This document shows, piece after piece, positions 16,344 to 24,674 of a stretch of DNA of 39,328 bases; position 1 is the first letter of the stretch; the number at the start of each line of letters is the position of its first letter. The notes under the pieces are model-generated. The model searched no databases. It had not been told where the DNA came from and saw only the letters and a program-made list of their open reading frames with translations. Source of the DNA: Rickettsiales bacterium (GTDB taxonomy: Bacteria; Pseudomonadota; Alphaproteobacteria; Rickettsiales; UBA1997); contig CANEVP010000013.1 of the NCBI GenBank assembly GCA_947442475.1, positions 1-39,328 on the forward strand. Reading direction: 5' to 3'. A program made the translations under genes and the position numbers.

Positions 16344-17132
16344 ATGACCAAAAAAATCGCCGTAATCGCTGCAAAAAACAACACAGAAGCCGCAACCAAA
16401 AAAGATTTACTCGTTGCCAAATACGGCCTCACCGACCTCACCCAAAACCACCGAAATGTCTCAGGAATTGACATTGTCGTAGCAATTGGTGGCGACGGAT
16501 TAATGCTACATTTACTGCACGAATACGAATCAAAACCAATCGCCGTTTACGGCATTAATTGCGGTACTGTCGGCTTTTTGATGAATTCTTTTAGCGAAGA
16601 AAATTTTTTAGAAACCCTCACCAAAGCCCAAGAATCAACGCTTCACCCTTTGCGGATGGAAGTTCTTGATGCGCAAAATAAAAGATACAGCCACATTGCA
16701 ATCAATGAAGTAGCGCTTCTACGCCAATCAAGCCAAGCAGCAAAAATCAAAATTGAAATTAACGGACGCGAACGAATCAGCTGCCTTGCCGCTGACGGAA
16801 TTTTAGTTGCAACCCCTGCCGGCAGCACTGCTTACAACTTGTCGGCGGGCGGACCAATTATTCCTTTTGGTTCGGAAATTTTAGCGCTCACCCCAATTAG
16901 TCCCTTCCGCCCACGCAATTGGAGCGGTGCTTTGCTACCGGCAAACAGTAAAATAAAATTAGAAGTTTTGAATTTTGAATCACGCCCAGTCAGCGCCACT
17001 GCTGATTCTAACGAGGTTAAAAATGTCAAAGAAGTTTTGATTTTTGAAGATCGTTCAATCGCATTTAAAATTCTTTTCGACCCCAATCACTCGCTAGAGG
17101 AAAGAATTATTCGCGAGCAATTCACTAACTAG
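16344..17132 (+). CDS. nadK: NAD kinase
   Basis: A 262-residue protein with the NAD kinase signature VVAIGGDGLMLHLLHEYE (GGDG at 49-52), the NE/D-type segment AINEVALLRQSSQ, and the C-terminal block LAADGILVATPAGSTAYNLS with GGPIIP. It phosphorylates NAD to NADP using ATP or polyphosphate. Length is slightly below the common 290 aa, as in many alphaproteobacteria. It lies 17 nt after the methyltransferase gene and ends convergent with the large prepilin gene, with 37 bp between the stops. Confidence 0.95.
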   Translation: MTKKIAVIAAKNNTEAATKKDLLVAKYGLTDLTQNHRNVSGIDIVVAIGGDGLMLHLLHEYESKPIAVYGINCGTVGFLMNSFSEENFLETLTKAQESTLHPLRMEVLDAQNKRYSHIAINEVALLRQSSQAAKIKIEINGRERISCLAADGILVATPAGSTAYNLSAGGPIIPFGSEILALTPISPFRPRNWSGALLPANSKIKLEVLNFESRPVSATADSNEVKNVKEVLIFEDRSIAFKILFDPNHSLEERIIREQFTN

Positions 17133-17169
17133 TAGAAGAGAGCTAGAATTAGTAATTATTTGCGAATTC

Positions 17170-19320
17170 CTAATTAGCGTAGCGCACAATCAAAAGCCCT
17201 GCACTACCACTGCCACCTTTCGAGTTGGTAACGTGAGCACCCGCGCCACCTCCACCTCCCGAACCGTATCCTGTAGCATTGCCGGGTGCCGAATCAGCTG
17301 ACGAGCCGCCTTTTCCACCTCCCCCAGAACCACCAGATGAATTGTAGTTAATATTGTAGTTTCCACCGCCGCCGCCACCTGCATAAGTATCTCCAGTGCC
17401 ACCAGTAATAGTTGAGCTTTTACCATTGCCACCATTTCCAGGATTAGTACCACCGCCGCCGCCAGCGCTACCAGCGCCGCCGCCACCAGCGCCGCCATTT
17501 GCCGCCGAAACCTTTCCGCCATTATTTCCCTGCCCCGTAGTTCCACTACCTCCTTCCGCAGCGTCGGCGCTGGCGACACTGTTTCCGCCACCCGAGCCAC
17601 CAGCACCACCACCGTAAGCACTCGACGTATTATGCGCCGAGCCGCCACCGCCACCGCCAGTTGCAGTTAGGCCAAAGGCGGTTGTGTTGCCACCAGCAGT
17701 TCCTCGCTGCATGCCACTTTGGGCGCCATCTCCACCAGCACCAATTGTAATTGTGTAAGATCCGGCAGGAATCACCTGAGTGTAGCCGGTAACTTCAAGA
17801 AATCCTCCTGCACCTCCACCACCAGCGAAGTTGTAACCGCCACCCCCGCCGCCGCCAATTAGCAACACCCAAGCATTTACCGATTGGTTGCAAACTAGAG
17901 TTTTTGTCGGAGTTGTTGTGACAAAGCGGTGAATGGTGTAGCCCGCAGCTGTGTGAGTTGTGGTGTCGCCGCCCGAACATTTTGGCGCAGCTGTGCAAGC
18001 ATTTCCCGTCACCCTAAAAATTCCGTCAGCACAATCGTACTCAGCTGGGCCTCCGCTGTAGCCCACAGCGTCACAAGGCACATCGCCGCTAGATTGCGAG
18101 ACACTGTTTATTGTGGTTCCAACAGTTTCTGGAACCGCGCATAAAACAATACCCCGCACTACACCAGCTGACTGACAAGCGTCGTCAATAAGTTCGTAAT
18201 CCTGAGCACAGCCATTTGAGGTGCAAGCAGTTGCAGTTGGGGTTGGGGTTAAAACACCACCAGCACAGGTGTAACTTTGCGAAGTTATGCCGGTGTAGCC
18301 CAAGTCATTACATTCAAAATTAAATGATTGACCTTCCTCTACCGAAACCGGCGAAGAAACTCCAACAATATTCACCGGACAGACCTGCACCTGCCTACAT
18401 CCAGCTTCAGAAACAACGCCGTCGATGCAAGTTGGCACAGTTTCACGAGTTAATTTGACCGTCCATTTTTTAGCCAAATAATCTTCAATTGATTTGCGCT
18501 CTTCTCTGTTGAGAGCTTTGGTAAATGTAATTACTTCACCAATTTCACCGATGTAATTTTTGCCAATACTCAAATTTGTAACTCCAGTGAGGTGCGCCGT
18601 GTTGCTTGGATCTGAAGCAGCCAAAGTGCCGTTAACGTACGTGCTTTTGCCAGCAGTGCCGCTTGCCGTGAAAACAAAAATGCGCGGCTTGCTGTTGTTG
18701 CCGTAAGAATCAACCCCCGCAGTGGTGGCATTGGTTAAGGTTCCGCCTGATTGCGAGTGAATGACGCCCATGTCAGAATTGTAGCCTAACAGCAAGCTGC
18801 GATTCGTCGCAGTGTTTGAGCTGTCGCCAATAAAATAATTGTTGCCTGAGGCGCTTTGTCTTTTTTCTAAAACCACCACGCTGTAATTGGTGCCGTTTAG
18901 CGAAGAGCCGTCAATATTGAGGTAGCCGCCGCCGGTAAACTTTACTGCCTGCAAATAGCCCATTGCATCCGTGGCGTATTTTGGCGAGTTGCTAGAAACC
19001 TCAACTGTGGTTGCGTTATTTTTGGGATTGTTAGAACTTTTAATGTCGCTCCAAAGGCTTAGAGCTGAGTTGTTGTTTCTTTCCGAGGCGCCAAAACTTT
19101 TTTCCAAAGTGCTTTCCAGCCAAGTGGATGTTTCAGTAATAGAGTTGACAGGAGAGCTGTCTGTTAAAATTTGTGAAGAGATTATTTTCGACTTCTTAAT
19201 AAGCGCCCCGCCAACTACAATACCGCCAATAATGATTCCGATTATAATAATGACGACGGAGGATTCGACTAAAGAAAAACCGCGCGCTTTAATTTTGGGG
19301 TACATTTTTACGACTGGCAT
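17170..19320 (-). CDS. Giant prepilin-like protein with LamG-like, Cys-rich and Gly-rich regions
   Basis: A 716-residue protein. Residues 1-14 are a basic leader ending in Gly14, then FSLVES with Phe15 at +1 and Glu19 at +5, then a hydrophobic helix to about residue 42: a type IV prepilin (class III) signal cleaved by prepilin peptidase. Residues about 120-290 resemble a concanavalin A/LamG fold (VKFTGGGYLNIDGSSLNG, then FVFTASGTAGKSTYVNGTLA, and IGEVITFTKALNREER). Residues 297-480 hold 14 cysteines and two internal repeats of the form C-D/N-x-L/V-G-Y-T/S-G, then Y-x-C-A-G/D-G. Residues about 485-716 are a glycine-rich domain with an IPAGSYTITIGAGGDG-type strand pair. It is probably an exposed minor pilin or adhesin. 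No other pilus gene lies nearby. A possible promoter is at 19372-19400. Confidence 0.85.
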   Translation of the reverse strand: MPVVKMYPKIKARGFSLVESSVVIIIIGIIIGGIVVGGALIKKSKIISSQILTDSSPVNSITETSTWLESTLEKSFGASERNNNSALSLWSDIKSSNNPKNNATTVEVSSNSPKYATDAMGYLQAVKFTGGGYLNIDGSSLNGTNYSVVVLEKRQSASGNNYFIGDSSNTATNRSLLLGYNSDMGVIHSQSGGTLTNATTAGVDSYGNNSKPRIFVFTASGTAGKSTYVNGTLAASDPSNTAHLTGVTNLSIGKNYIGEIGEVITFTKALNREERKSIEDYLAKKWTVKLTRETVPTCIDGVVSEAGCRQVQVCPVNIVGVSSPVSVEEGQSFNFECNDLGYTGITSQSYTCAGGVLTPTPTATACTSNGCAQDYELIDDACQSAGVVRGIVLCAVPETVGTTINSVSQSSGDVPCDAVGYSGGPAEYDCADGIFRVTGNACTAAPKCSGGDTTTHTAAGYTIHRFVTTTPTKTLVCNQSVNAWVLLIGGGGGGGYNFAGGGGAGGFLEVTGYTQVIPAGSYTITIGAGGDGAQSGMQRGTAGGNTTAFGLTATGGGGGGSAHNTSSAYGGGAGGSGGGNSVASADAAEGGSGTTGQGNNGGKVSAANGGAGGGGAGSAGGGGGTNPGNGGNGKSSTITGGTGDTYAGGGGGGNYNINYNSSGGSGGGGKGGSSADSAPGNATGYGSGGGGGAGAHVTNSKGGSGSAGLLIVRYAN

Positions 19321-19371
19321 TTTTGATAAAATATTTGAGGGAATTTGAATTTGAAGGAATTTGAAACGTCT

Positions 19372-19400
19372 TGACTAAAGCCCTAATCCTTTACTGTCAA
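19372..19400 (-). promoter_or_regulatory. Possible promoter of the giant prepilin gene
   Basis: On the minus strand, TTGACA (19400-19395) and TAGTCA (19377-19372) are separated by 17 nt, ending about 50 nt before the start codon. A second TTGACA (19412-19407) lies 12 nt further upstream as part of a direct repeat ttgacagtaaa. The -35 match is perfect and the -10 poor. No ribosome binding site of Shine-Dalgarno type is seen at the start. Confidence 0.35.
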
Positions 19401-19456
19401 ATTTACTGTCAAAACATTTAGCCGATTTTGTAAGTTATTGTTACAACTGCTTTAAA

Positions 19457-20158
19457 CTAATATTGCCAAACCAATCGGCGGTCGAGCAGCAATTGATTCA
19501 AATAAGTTCCTTGATCTCCGATCTGCAACCTTCTGCGCGATTGCTTCACCCTTGTCGCTAAAAAAACATCAGCAATGTAGCGACCGTAAATGTCGGTTTT
19601 ATTGGTCTTAATAATTAAGAAAGGCACGTCTTTTAAAATTTTTCTTAGCGCCTCAGCACTCAGCTTGCCTTCAACAGTGTCAAACTCTGACGCATTAATT
19701 TTGGCAAGGCGCAAAATCTCGCGGTGCTCAATTTTAAATCCTAAATCGAGATTCACTTGCAAAGTGTCGCCGTCAACCACGTGATCCAAGTAAGCTTTGT
19801 AAGTGTGAGCGTCTCGTCATTTTTAACTAACGCAAAACCGCGGTAGCGGCTCCAACTCAAGTCGTTTTCGTTTTTTGAGAGGGTTGGGTAGGCTTTTTTA
19901 GAAGGCGCGCATTTGGTAGAGGACGCGTTCTTTAATTGGAGTGTCTTTTGCAAGTTGGATGAATAATTCTTTTCCGTATTCGGCTCGATTATTTTTCAAC
20001 AAATGTGCGTCGATATGTGCGTCGATTATTTTTCCGACTTCCCAACTCATTAAAATTTTTTGGCGATTCACACTTTCGACAATATTTTTTTCAGTTTTCT
20101 GAATCGATTTCTGCACTTCACCCAAAAGCTTTTTGTAGCCATTTAATTCGATTTTCAT
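19457..20158 (-). pseudogene. Broken DUF1016 (YhcG-type) / SNase-domain nuclease
   Basis: Three minus-strand frames spell parts of one protein. From ATG 20158: MKIELNGYKKLLGEVQKSIQ and LMSWEVGKIIDAH with VLYQMRAF, resembling the DUF1016 N-terminal region. This stops at 19898 at a run of six A (19899-19894); shifting one base gives KKAYPTLSKNENDLSWSRYR and ALVKNDE, the expected continuation. Near 19810 a third frame starts directly in a staphylococcal-nuclease-like domain (TYKAYLDHVVDGDTLQV, LRLAKINASEF, DIYGRYIADVF, YLNQLLLDRRLVWQY), so a middle stretch of perhaps 100 residues seems lost. A short duplication (IDAHIDAH) is also present. Intact relatives are presumed DNA-acting nucleases. The SNase part alone keeps most of its motifs. 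Confidence 0.75.
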
Positions 20159-20223
20159 TTTTTGGATACCTGATTTTGCACAGCTGTGCAAAATTCAGTT
20201 TTAAGATTTTTTTCACTCAAAAA

Positions 20224-20317
20224 AATCTCTTTGTCACCCCGAGCTTGTAGAAGGGTGATTCGTGACACTTTAGTACCCAGAATCACCCTTCGACAAGCTC
20301 AGGGTGACAAAGAGATT
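20224..20317. repeat. Palindromic repeat, gagc-tgtcgaag family, copy B
   Basis: 38-nt arms (20224-20261 and 20280-20317) with two mismatches around an 18-nt loop. The arm variant is tcaccctgagcttgtcgaag, so the outer stem is CACCC/GGGTG where copy A has ATCCT/AGGAT: both arms changed together. It lies between the nuclease pseudogene and the tRNA-Ile promoter. Confidence 0.9.
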
Positions 20318-20357
20318 GTGGTAACAAACTAAATTACACCTCACCTAAAACGAATAT

Positions 20358-20385
20358 TTGACTTTCCCAAAGCCGCCCCTAATTT
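20358..20385 (+). promoter_or_regulatory. Possible promoter of tRNA-Ile
   Basis: TTGACT (20358-20363), a 16-nt spacer and TAATTT (20380-20385) are followed at once by the GC-rich discriminator gccgcgcc, as is usual for stable-RNA promoters under stringent control. It lies 43 nt before the tRNA. The tRNA-Glu gene has a similar arrangement upstream, with the same 16-nt spacer and a GC-rich stretch after the -10. Confidence 0.5.
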
Positions 20386-20428
20386 GCCGCGCCTTCCCAA
20401 AGGAAAACTTCCAAGAAAAAACTTAAAT

Positions 20429-20505
20429 GGGTCTGTAGCTCAGTTGGTTAGAGTGCGCGCCTGATAAGTGCGAGGTCGGTGGTTCAAGTCCACCCAGGCC
20501 TACCA
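20429..20505 (+). tRNA. tRNA-Ile (anticodon GAT)
   Basis: A 77-nt cloverleaf with encoded CCA. The acceptor gggtctg pairs with caggcct (two wobble pairs), and the anticodon arm cgcgc-ctGATaa-gtgcg carries anticodon GAT. The T-loop ggttcaagtcc is standard. It stands alone; in most bacteria tRNA-Ile(GAT) is in the 16S-23S spacer, but no rRNA is seen here. Confidence 0.95.
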
Positions 20506-20544
20506 TTTAAGTTTCGTTTTTCTTTTTTGACGTCAAAACGTCCC

Positions 20545-22293
20545 TCAGATTTTCTCAATTATTTCAGCAAATAAAACCGCCGGCAAAGATCCGCCGGTAA
20601 TCTTGTCAGTTGCTGAATTGTCGTCATTTCCAATCCAAACTCCAACCACGTAATCGTCGCTAAAACCAACAAACCAGGCGTCTCGGAAGTTTTGGCTAGT
20701 TCCCGTTTTACCGTAAATATTTTCTCCCACATTAGCATTTTTTCCAGTGCCGTTTTCTACAACCGCCCGCAAAAGTTTTTTAATTTTTTCTTCCGCACTT
20801 TGCGAAATCACTGGCGCAAAACCAGAAGATTCGCGCTTGTACAAAGTTTCGTCGGCAGCGTTTTTTACTTCTAAAATTGAATAAGGAATTACTGGCTCAC
20901 CCTCATTGGCAATCACTGCGTAGGCGCCCGTAAGTTCCAGCAAGCTAACTTCCGTTGTACCAAGTGCAATTGTTGGATCGTCTTTGTCGATTTTTGAAAC
21001 AATGCCACAAGTGTGTGCCATTTCTGCAACAGCCTTTCCACCAACTTTACGTCCCAATTGCACCGCAACTGAATTTAGCGAATTAGCAAAAGCCTGACGC
21101 AACGTCACTTCACCAAAATAACGATTGTCGTAATTGTCGGGCAGCCAAGTGCCAACGTTAGTTTTCTTGTCTTTCATTGTGTCGTCGTCGCTCATTCCAC
21201 TTTCGAAAGCGGCTAAATAAACAAAGGTTTTAAAAGCCGAACCGGCTTGTCTTTTTGCTGTCACCGCGCGATTAAATTGGCTTTGTTGGTAGTCAGATCC
21301 ACCCGACATTCCTAGCACCGCCCCACCCTTATTCATTACCACCACAGCAATTTGCGCCTTGTCTAATTTTTTGGAATTTTTCTGACTAAATTCGTCTAAA
21401 ATATTTTCCAATTTTTCCTGAATCCCCTCGTCTAAGGTACTAGTAATTTTTAGCAAACCTTCATCTTTCGAACTTTTGTCCAAAAATTCTGGAAATTGTT
21501 CGTAAACAAAATCAGCAAAATAAAGCTTCTGCGAATGGTCTATTTTGTAAGACGGATCTTGATTAAGCTGCTGCAAATTATCCTCACTTAAAAACCCCGC
21601 TTCAACCATATTTTGAATCACGACATTGGCGCGATCTTCTGCCAAGGAGCGATTATTTTTGGGCGAAAGTTTTGACGGCGCCTTAAGCAAACCCGCAAGC
21701 AGCGCTGATTCGTTGAGGTTCAAACGCGAAATATCTTTGCCAAAATAATGTTTGGCGGCGTTTCCCACTCCGTAACTTCCCGAGCCAAAATAAGCGCGGT
21801 TGAGGTAAAAAGTTAAAATTTGTTCTTTGGTGAAATTGCGCTCGAGCTGAACTGCCAAAAGAACTTCTTGGATTTTTCTTTTGAAAGTGCGGTCTGAATT
21901 TAAGAAAAGTAATTTGGCTAATTGTTGAGTAATTGTGCTGCCTCCCTGCACGATTCGCCCCGCTTCGTGATTGACGTAAGAGGCGCGCAAAATGCCAAAT
22001 AGATCGACACCGTGGTGATTAAAAAATCTGCGGTCTTCGGTTGCTAGAACCGCATTAATCAAGTGCTGTGGCAATTCGAAATAACTTATTTCACTGTTGT
22101 AAATTTCACCGCGATTAGTGATTCGCTCTAGATTAGCGTAATTAATTTGGACAATTTGTTTGCCGTTTTTAGCTTCTAATTCGCTGAGGCTCGGCAAATC
22201 TTTGAAATAGTAAAACAGCGCTAAAGTGCCGAAAATCGCGATCCAGATTGAGAAAAAAAATCCCCACTTCAGAATGAATTTGAAGAATTTCAT
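20545..22293 (-). CDS. Class A penicillin-binding protein (PBP1A-like)
   Basis: A 582-residue bifunctional peptidoglycan synthase. A membrane anchor spans about residues 8-30. The GT51 glycosyltransferase domain has the catalytic Glu86 in ATEDRRFFNHHG and the motif GGSTITQQLAKLLFL. The transpeptidase domain has SAFK (Ser352, Lys355), SLN (404-406) and KTGTS (528-532). It polymerises lipid II and cross-links peptides on the outer face of the inner membrane. It is shorter than E. coli PBP1A (about 850 aa), with no long insertion or C-terminal extension visible. It is divergent from pabC with only 18 bp between the starts. All catalytic motifs are intact, so it should be active. Confidence 0.93.
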   Translation of the reverse strand: MKFFKFILKWGFFFSIWIAIFGTLALFYYFKDLPSLSELEAKNGKQIVQINYANLERITNRGEIYNSEISYFELPQHLINAVLATEDRRFFNHHGVDLFGILRASYVNHEAGRIVQGGSTITQQLAKLLFLNSDRTFKRKIQEVLLAVQLERNFTKEQILTFYLNRAYFGSGSYGVGNAAKHYFGKDISRLNLNESALLAGLLKAPSKLSPKNNRSLAEDRANVVIQNMVEAGFLSEDNLQQLNQDPSYKIDHSQKLYFADFVYEQFPEFLDKSSKDEGLLKITSTLDEGIQEKLENILDEFSQKNSKKLDKAQIAVVVMNKGGAVLGMSGGSDYQQSQFNRAVTAKRQAGSAFKTFVYLAAFESGMSDDDTMKDKKTNVGTWLPDNYDNRYFGEVTLRQAFANSLNSVAVQLGRKVGGKAVAEMAHTCGIVSKIDKDDPTIALGTTEVSLLELTGAYAVIANEGEPVIPYSILEVKNAADETLYKRESSGFAPVISQSAEEKIKKLLRAVVENGTGKNANVGENIYGKTGTSQNFRDAWFVGFSDDYVVGVWIGNDDNSATDKITGGSLPAVLFAEIIEKI

Positions 22294-22311
22294 GATTTAG
22301 AATTTTTAAAA

Positions 22312-23124
22312 ATGACGAAGCTAATCCTTAAAAATCAACAACTAGTCGAAGAAAAACAAGCGCAACTTTCCTTGCAAGAACGCGGCTTTCTTTTTGGTGA
22401 CGGAATTTTTGAAACCTGCAAAATTTTCAACGGACAAATTTACGACTACGCTGCGCACGAATCCAGACTTAAAGCGGGCTTAAAAGCATTAAAATTCTCA
22501 GCAGCAATTGAAAATTTAGAAAAAAAATCTCTCGAATTAATCGCCAAAAATAAAATCAAAAACGGCATTTTAAAAATTTTAATCAGCCGTGGCATCGGAA
22601 GTGCGGGCTACCTTCCAACCTACGAATCAAAGGCTCTAATCATTGTGCAAACTTTTGAAGAACGCGAATTACCAAAAAAAATTACGCTAGGAATTTCTAA
22701 AATTGCAGCGCCCAAAGCCTTCGCCAAAACCACCAATTCTCTGCCTTACATTCTAGCCAAAATTGCCGCAGCTGAAGAAAATTTATTCGACTGCGTAATG
22801 CTTTCTGAAAAAAAAATTGTCGCTGAAACTTCTTCAGCAAATATTTTTTGGGTGAAAAATGGTAAAATATTTACCGCCGCAAAAACTTGCGGCGCATTGC
22901 TTGGCACCGTGCGCAAAAAGTTGCTAAAAATCTCTCCCGTAAAAATTTTTGAAACTGAGGCAAGAATTGCGGCGCTAAAAAAAGCTGACGAAATTTTTCT
23001 GACTAATTCCTCTTTTTTAGTTTTGCCAGTTGACGAATTTTTGGGACGTAAATTAGAAAAAAATTTCGGTGAAGAATTTTTAAAACTTCTGCAAAAAGAT
23101 TTAGAAAAACAATGCAGCAACTAA
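22312..23124 (+). CDS. pabC: Aminodeoxychorismate lyase (class IV PLP aminotransferase fold)
   Basis: A 270-residue fold-type IV PLP protein: ERGFLFGDGIFETCKIFNGQ near the N-terminus, probable cofactor Lys139 in AKTTNSLPYILAK, and VAETSSANIFWV. Relatives include PabC, branched-chain aminotransferase and D-amino acid aminotransferase. The assignment to 4-amino-4-deoxychorismate lyase rests on direct coupling with pabB: the genes overlap by 13 nt. It would release pyruvate to give p-aminobenzoate for folate. Confidence 0.8.
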   Translation: MTKLILKNQQLVEEKQAQLSLQERGFLFGDGIFETCKIFNGQIYDYAAHESRLKAGLKALKFSAAIENLEKKSLELIAKNKIKNGILKILISRGIGSAGYLPTYESKALIIVQTFEERELPKKITLGISKIAAPKAFAKTTNSLPYILAKIAAAEENLFDCVMLSEKKIVAETSSANIFWVKNGKIFTAAKTCGALLGTVRKKLLKISPVKIFETEARIAALKKADEIFLTNSSFLVLPVDEFLGRKLEKNFGEEFLKLLQKDLEKQCSN

Positions 23125-24392
23125 AATTAAACTGGCAAAAGCCACTAGATTTAGCGCAAAAAATTGCAGAGAATTATACGGGCGACAGCTTTGTATTTCT
23201 TTATTCGGCGCTTAGTGAAGCGGTAAAAAATTCGACGTCGCAAATTGCACTTTTTGCGCAGGAAAAAATTATTTGTGACGATTTTGCGCACGCTGAAAAA
23301 ATTTTAAAAAGCAGCGACAAAAAGTGGTTTGGATATTTGGCGTACGAAGTTGGCGGGGAATTTGAGAATTTGCCAAAAACTAAAAAAACTGTGGTTAACT
23401 TGCCAAAAATTTGGTTGGTAAATTTTGGATTGGTTTTTGATTTTGACCACGAATTGCAGGAGCTTACGGCGAGTTTTTGCGACAAAAAATATTTGGAAAT
23501 TCTGGAAAAATCGACCACTTCACTCGACATGGGTGATTTTGTCACGCCTGAGATTTTAAATTTCGACTCGAACTTTTCCGATAATTCCTACCTTGCGGCA
23601 ATTTTAAAAATCAAAAAACAAATCGCCGCTGGTGACTTTTACCAAACAAATTTAACCAGAAAATTCTTCGGCGAATTCTCAAAAAAACTTTCACAAAAAG
23701 AAAATTTTACACTCTTTGCAAAGCTTACCAAAATAAGCCCCGCCAACTATTCGTCATTTTTAAAACTCGAAGAAAATTACATTATTTCTTCGAGCCCCGA
23801 GTTATTTTTAAAAATTCAAAACGGCAAAATTTTGTCACGACCAATTAAAGGCACCGCACCCAGAAGTCGTGATTTAAATCAAGACAAAAAAAATAAATCC
23901 GAATTAAAAAATAGCGCCAAAGAACGCGCCGAAAATTTAATGATTGTTGATTTGGTGCGAAACGATTTGTCGAGGATTTGCAAGGCTGGAAGCGTGAAGG
24001 TGAAAAAACTTTTTTCGATTAGCTCTTACAAAAATATCTTCCACATGTCGAGTGAAATTCACGGCAAACTAGCAAAAAATTCTAACGCAATTGACGCGCT
24101 AAAAGCTTGTTTTCCTGCTGGTTCAATGACGGGAGCGCCAAAAATTAAAGCAATTGAAGTTGCCGCTGAGTTAGAAAAATTAGACCGCGGAGTTTACAGC
24201 GGTGCGATTGGATGCTTTTCGCGAGAAGAGATAAATTCTTCAGTGGTAATTCGCACTTTGGTTTTGCGTGGGCAAAAATTTGAGTTTCAAGTTGGTGGAG
24301 CAATTACTTTTGATTCTGACGAAAAAGCCGAACTTGCAGAAATTTTTAGCAAGGCAAAAGGGATTGGAGAGCTATTGGGGTTAAAGTCTTAA
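23112..24392 (+). CDS. pabB: Aminodeoxychorismate synthase component I
   Basis: A 426-residue chorismate-binding enzyme. The C-terminal catalytic domain contains SSSPELFLKI, the block RPIKGTAPRSRD, LMIVDLVRNDLSRIC, and FPAGSMTGAPKIKAIEVA, which are the standard landmarks of PabB/TrpE. PIKGTAPR (Lys near 243) is the PabB/ADC-synthase version, while anthranilate synthases have PIAGT; this favours PabB. It converts chorismate and ammonia to aminodeoxychorismate, usually with the glutaminase PabA, which is not nearby. The N-terminal part is diverged and shorter than in TrpE. It overlaps pabC. Confidence 0.88.
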   Translation: MQQLKLNWQKPLDLAQKIAENYTGDSFVFLYSALSEAVKNSTSQIALFAQEKIICDDFAHAEKILKSSDKKWFGYLAYEVGGEFENLPKTKKTVVNLPKIWLVNFGLVFDFDHELQELTASFCDKKYLEILEKSTTSLDMGDFVTPEILNFDSNFSDNSYLAAILKIKKQIAAGDFYQTNLTRKFFGEFSKKLSQKENFTLFAKLTKISPANYSSFLKLEENYIISSSPELFLKIQNGKILSRPIKGTAPRSRDLNQDKKNKSELKNSAKERAENLMIVDLVRNDLSRICKAGSVKVKKLFSISSYKNIFHMSSEIHGKLAKNSNAIDALKACFPAGSMTGAPKIKAIEVAAELEKLDRGVYSGAIGCFSREEINSSVVIRTLVLRGQKFEFQVGGAITFDSDEKAELAEIFSKAKGIGELLGLKS

Positions 24393-24405
24393 TTACTCAC
24401 CTTCC

Positions 24406-24497
24406 CCACCTCCCAAGTCACCCTGAGCTTGTCGAAGGTGATTCAAGTCTCGGGCCAGAATCACCCTTCGACAAGCTCAGGGTGACTTGGGAGGTGG
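24406..24497. repeat. Palindromic repeat, gagc-tgtcgaag family, copy C
   Basis: Arms 24406-24444 and 24458-24497, differing by one missing G in the left arm. The core is caccctgagcttgtcgaagg. The flanking stem ccacctcccaagt is also inverted, so pairing runs beyond the common core. It lies 13 nt after pabB and upstream of nrdA. Its position could let it serve as a terminator of the pab operon, though no T-run follows. Confidence 0.88.
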
Positions 24498-24585
24498 TAA
24501 GAAAGCAGCACTTAAATTCCTAAAAAATTCCACTCAAAGAATCGCACTAGACAATTAATTTTGCCAAAAATAGAAAGCCCTCCGA

Positions 24586-24633
24586 ACACAAGATATTGTG
24601 CAATTTTGGCCAAAAAGCCACTAGATGTAGTGC
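24586..24633 (+). promoter_or_regulatory. Pair of NrdR-box-like operators upstream of nrdA
   Basis: Two 16-nt imperfect palindromes, ACACAAGATATTGTGC (24586-24601) and CCACTAGATGTAGTGC (24618-24633), separated by 16 nt (32 nt centre to centre, three helical turns). Both match the known NrdR box pattern (aCACwATATwGTGt type), and paired boxes at this spacing are typical for ribonucleotide reductase operons. NrdR is a zinc/ATP-cone repressor that responds to dATP/ATP. The boxes end 41 nt before the chosen nrdA start, which argues against the upstream TTG start at 24561. Confidence 0.65.
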
Positions 24634-24674
24634 AAAACCAAGCACAGCCTCACTCCAAAACAAAATTCAAAAAC

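Noticed and set aside
17396-17617. Pro-rich plus-strand frame
   Set aside because: It is the mirror of GGN-type codons of the Gly-rich domain of the giant prepilin; no start context or family.
24561-24674. N-terminal extension of the RNR alpha subunit from a TTG
   Set aside because: It would cross two NrdR-type boxes and has no protein similarity; the ATG at 24675 fits the family better.
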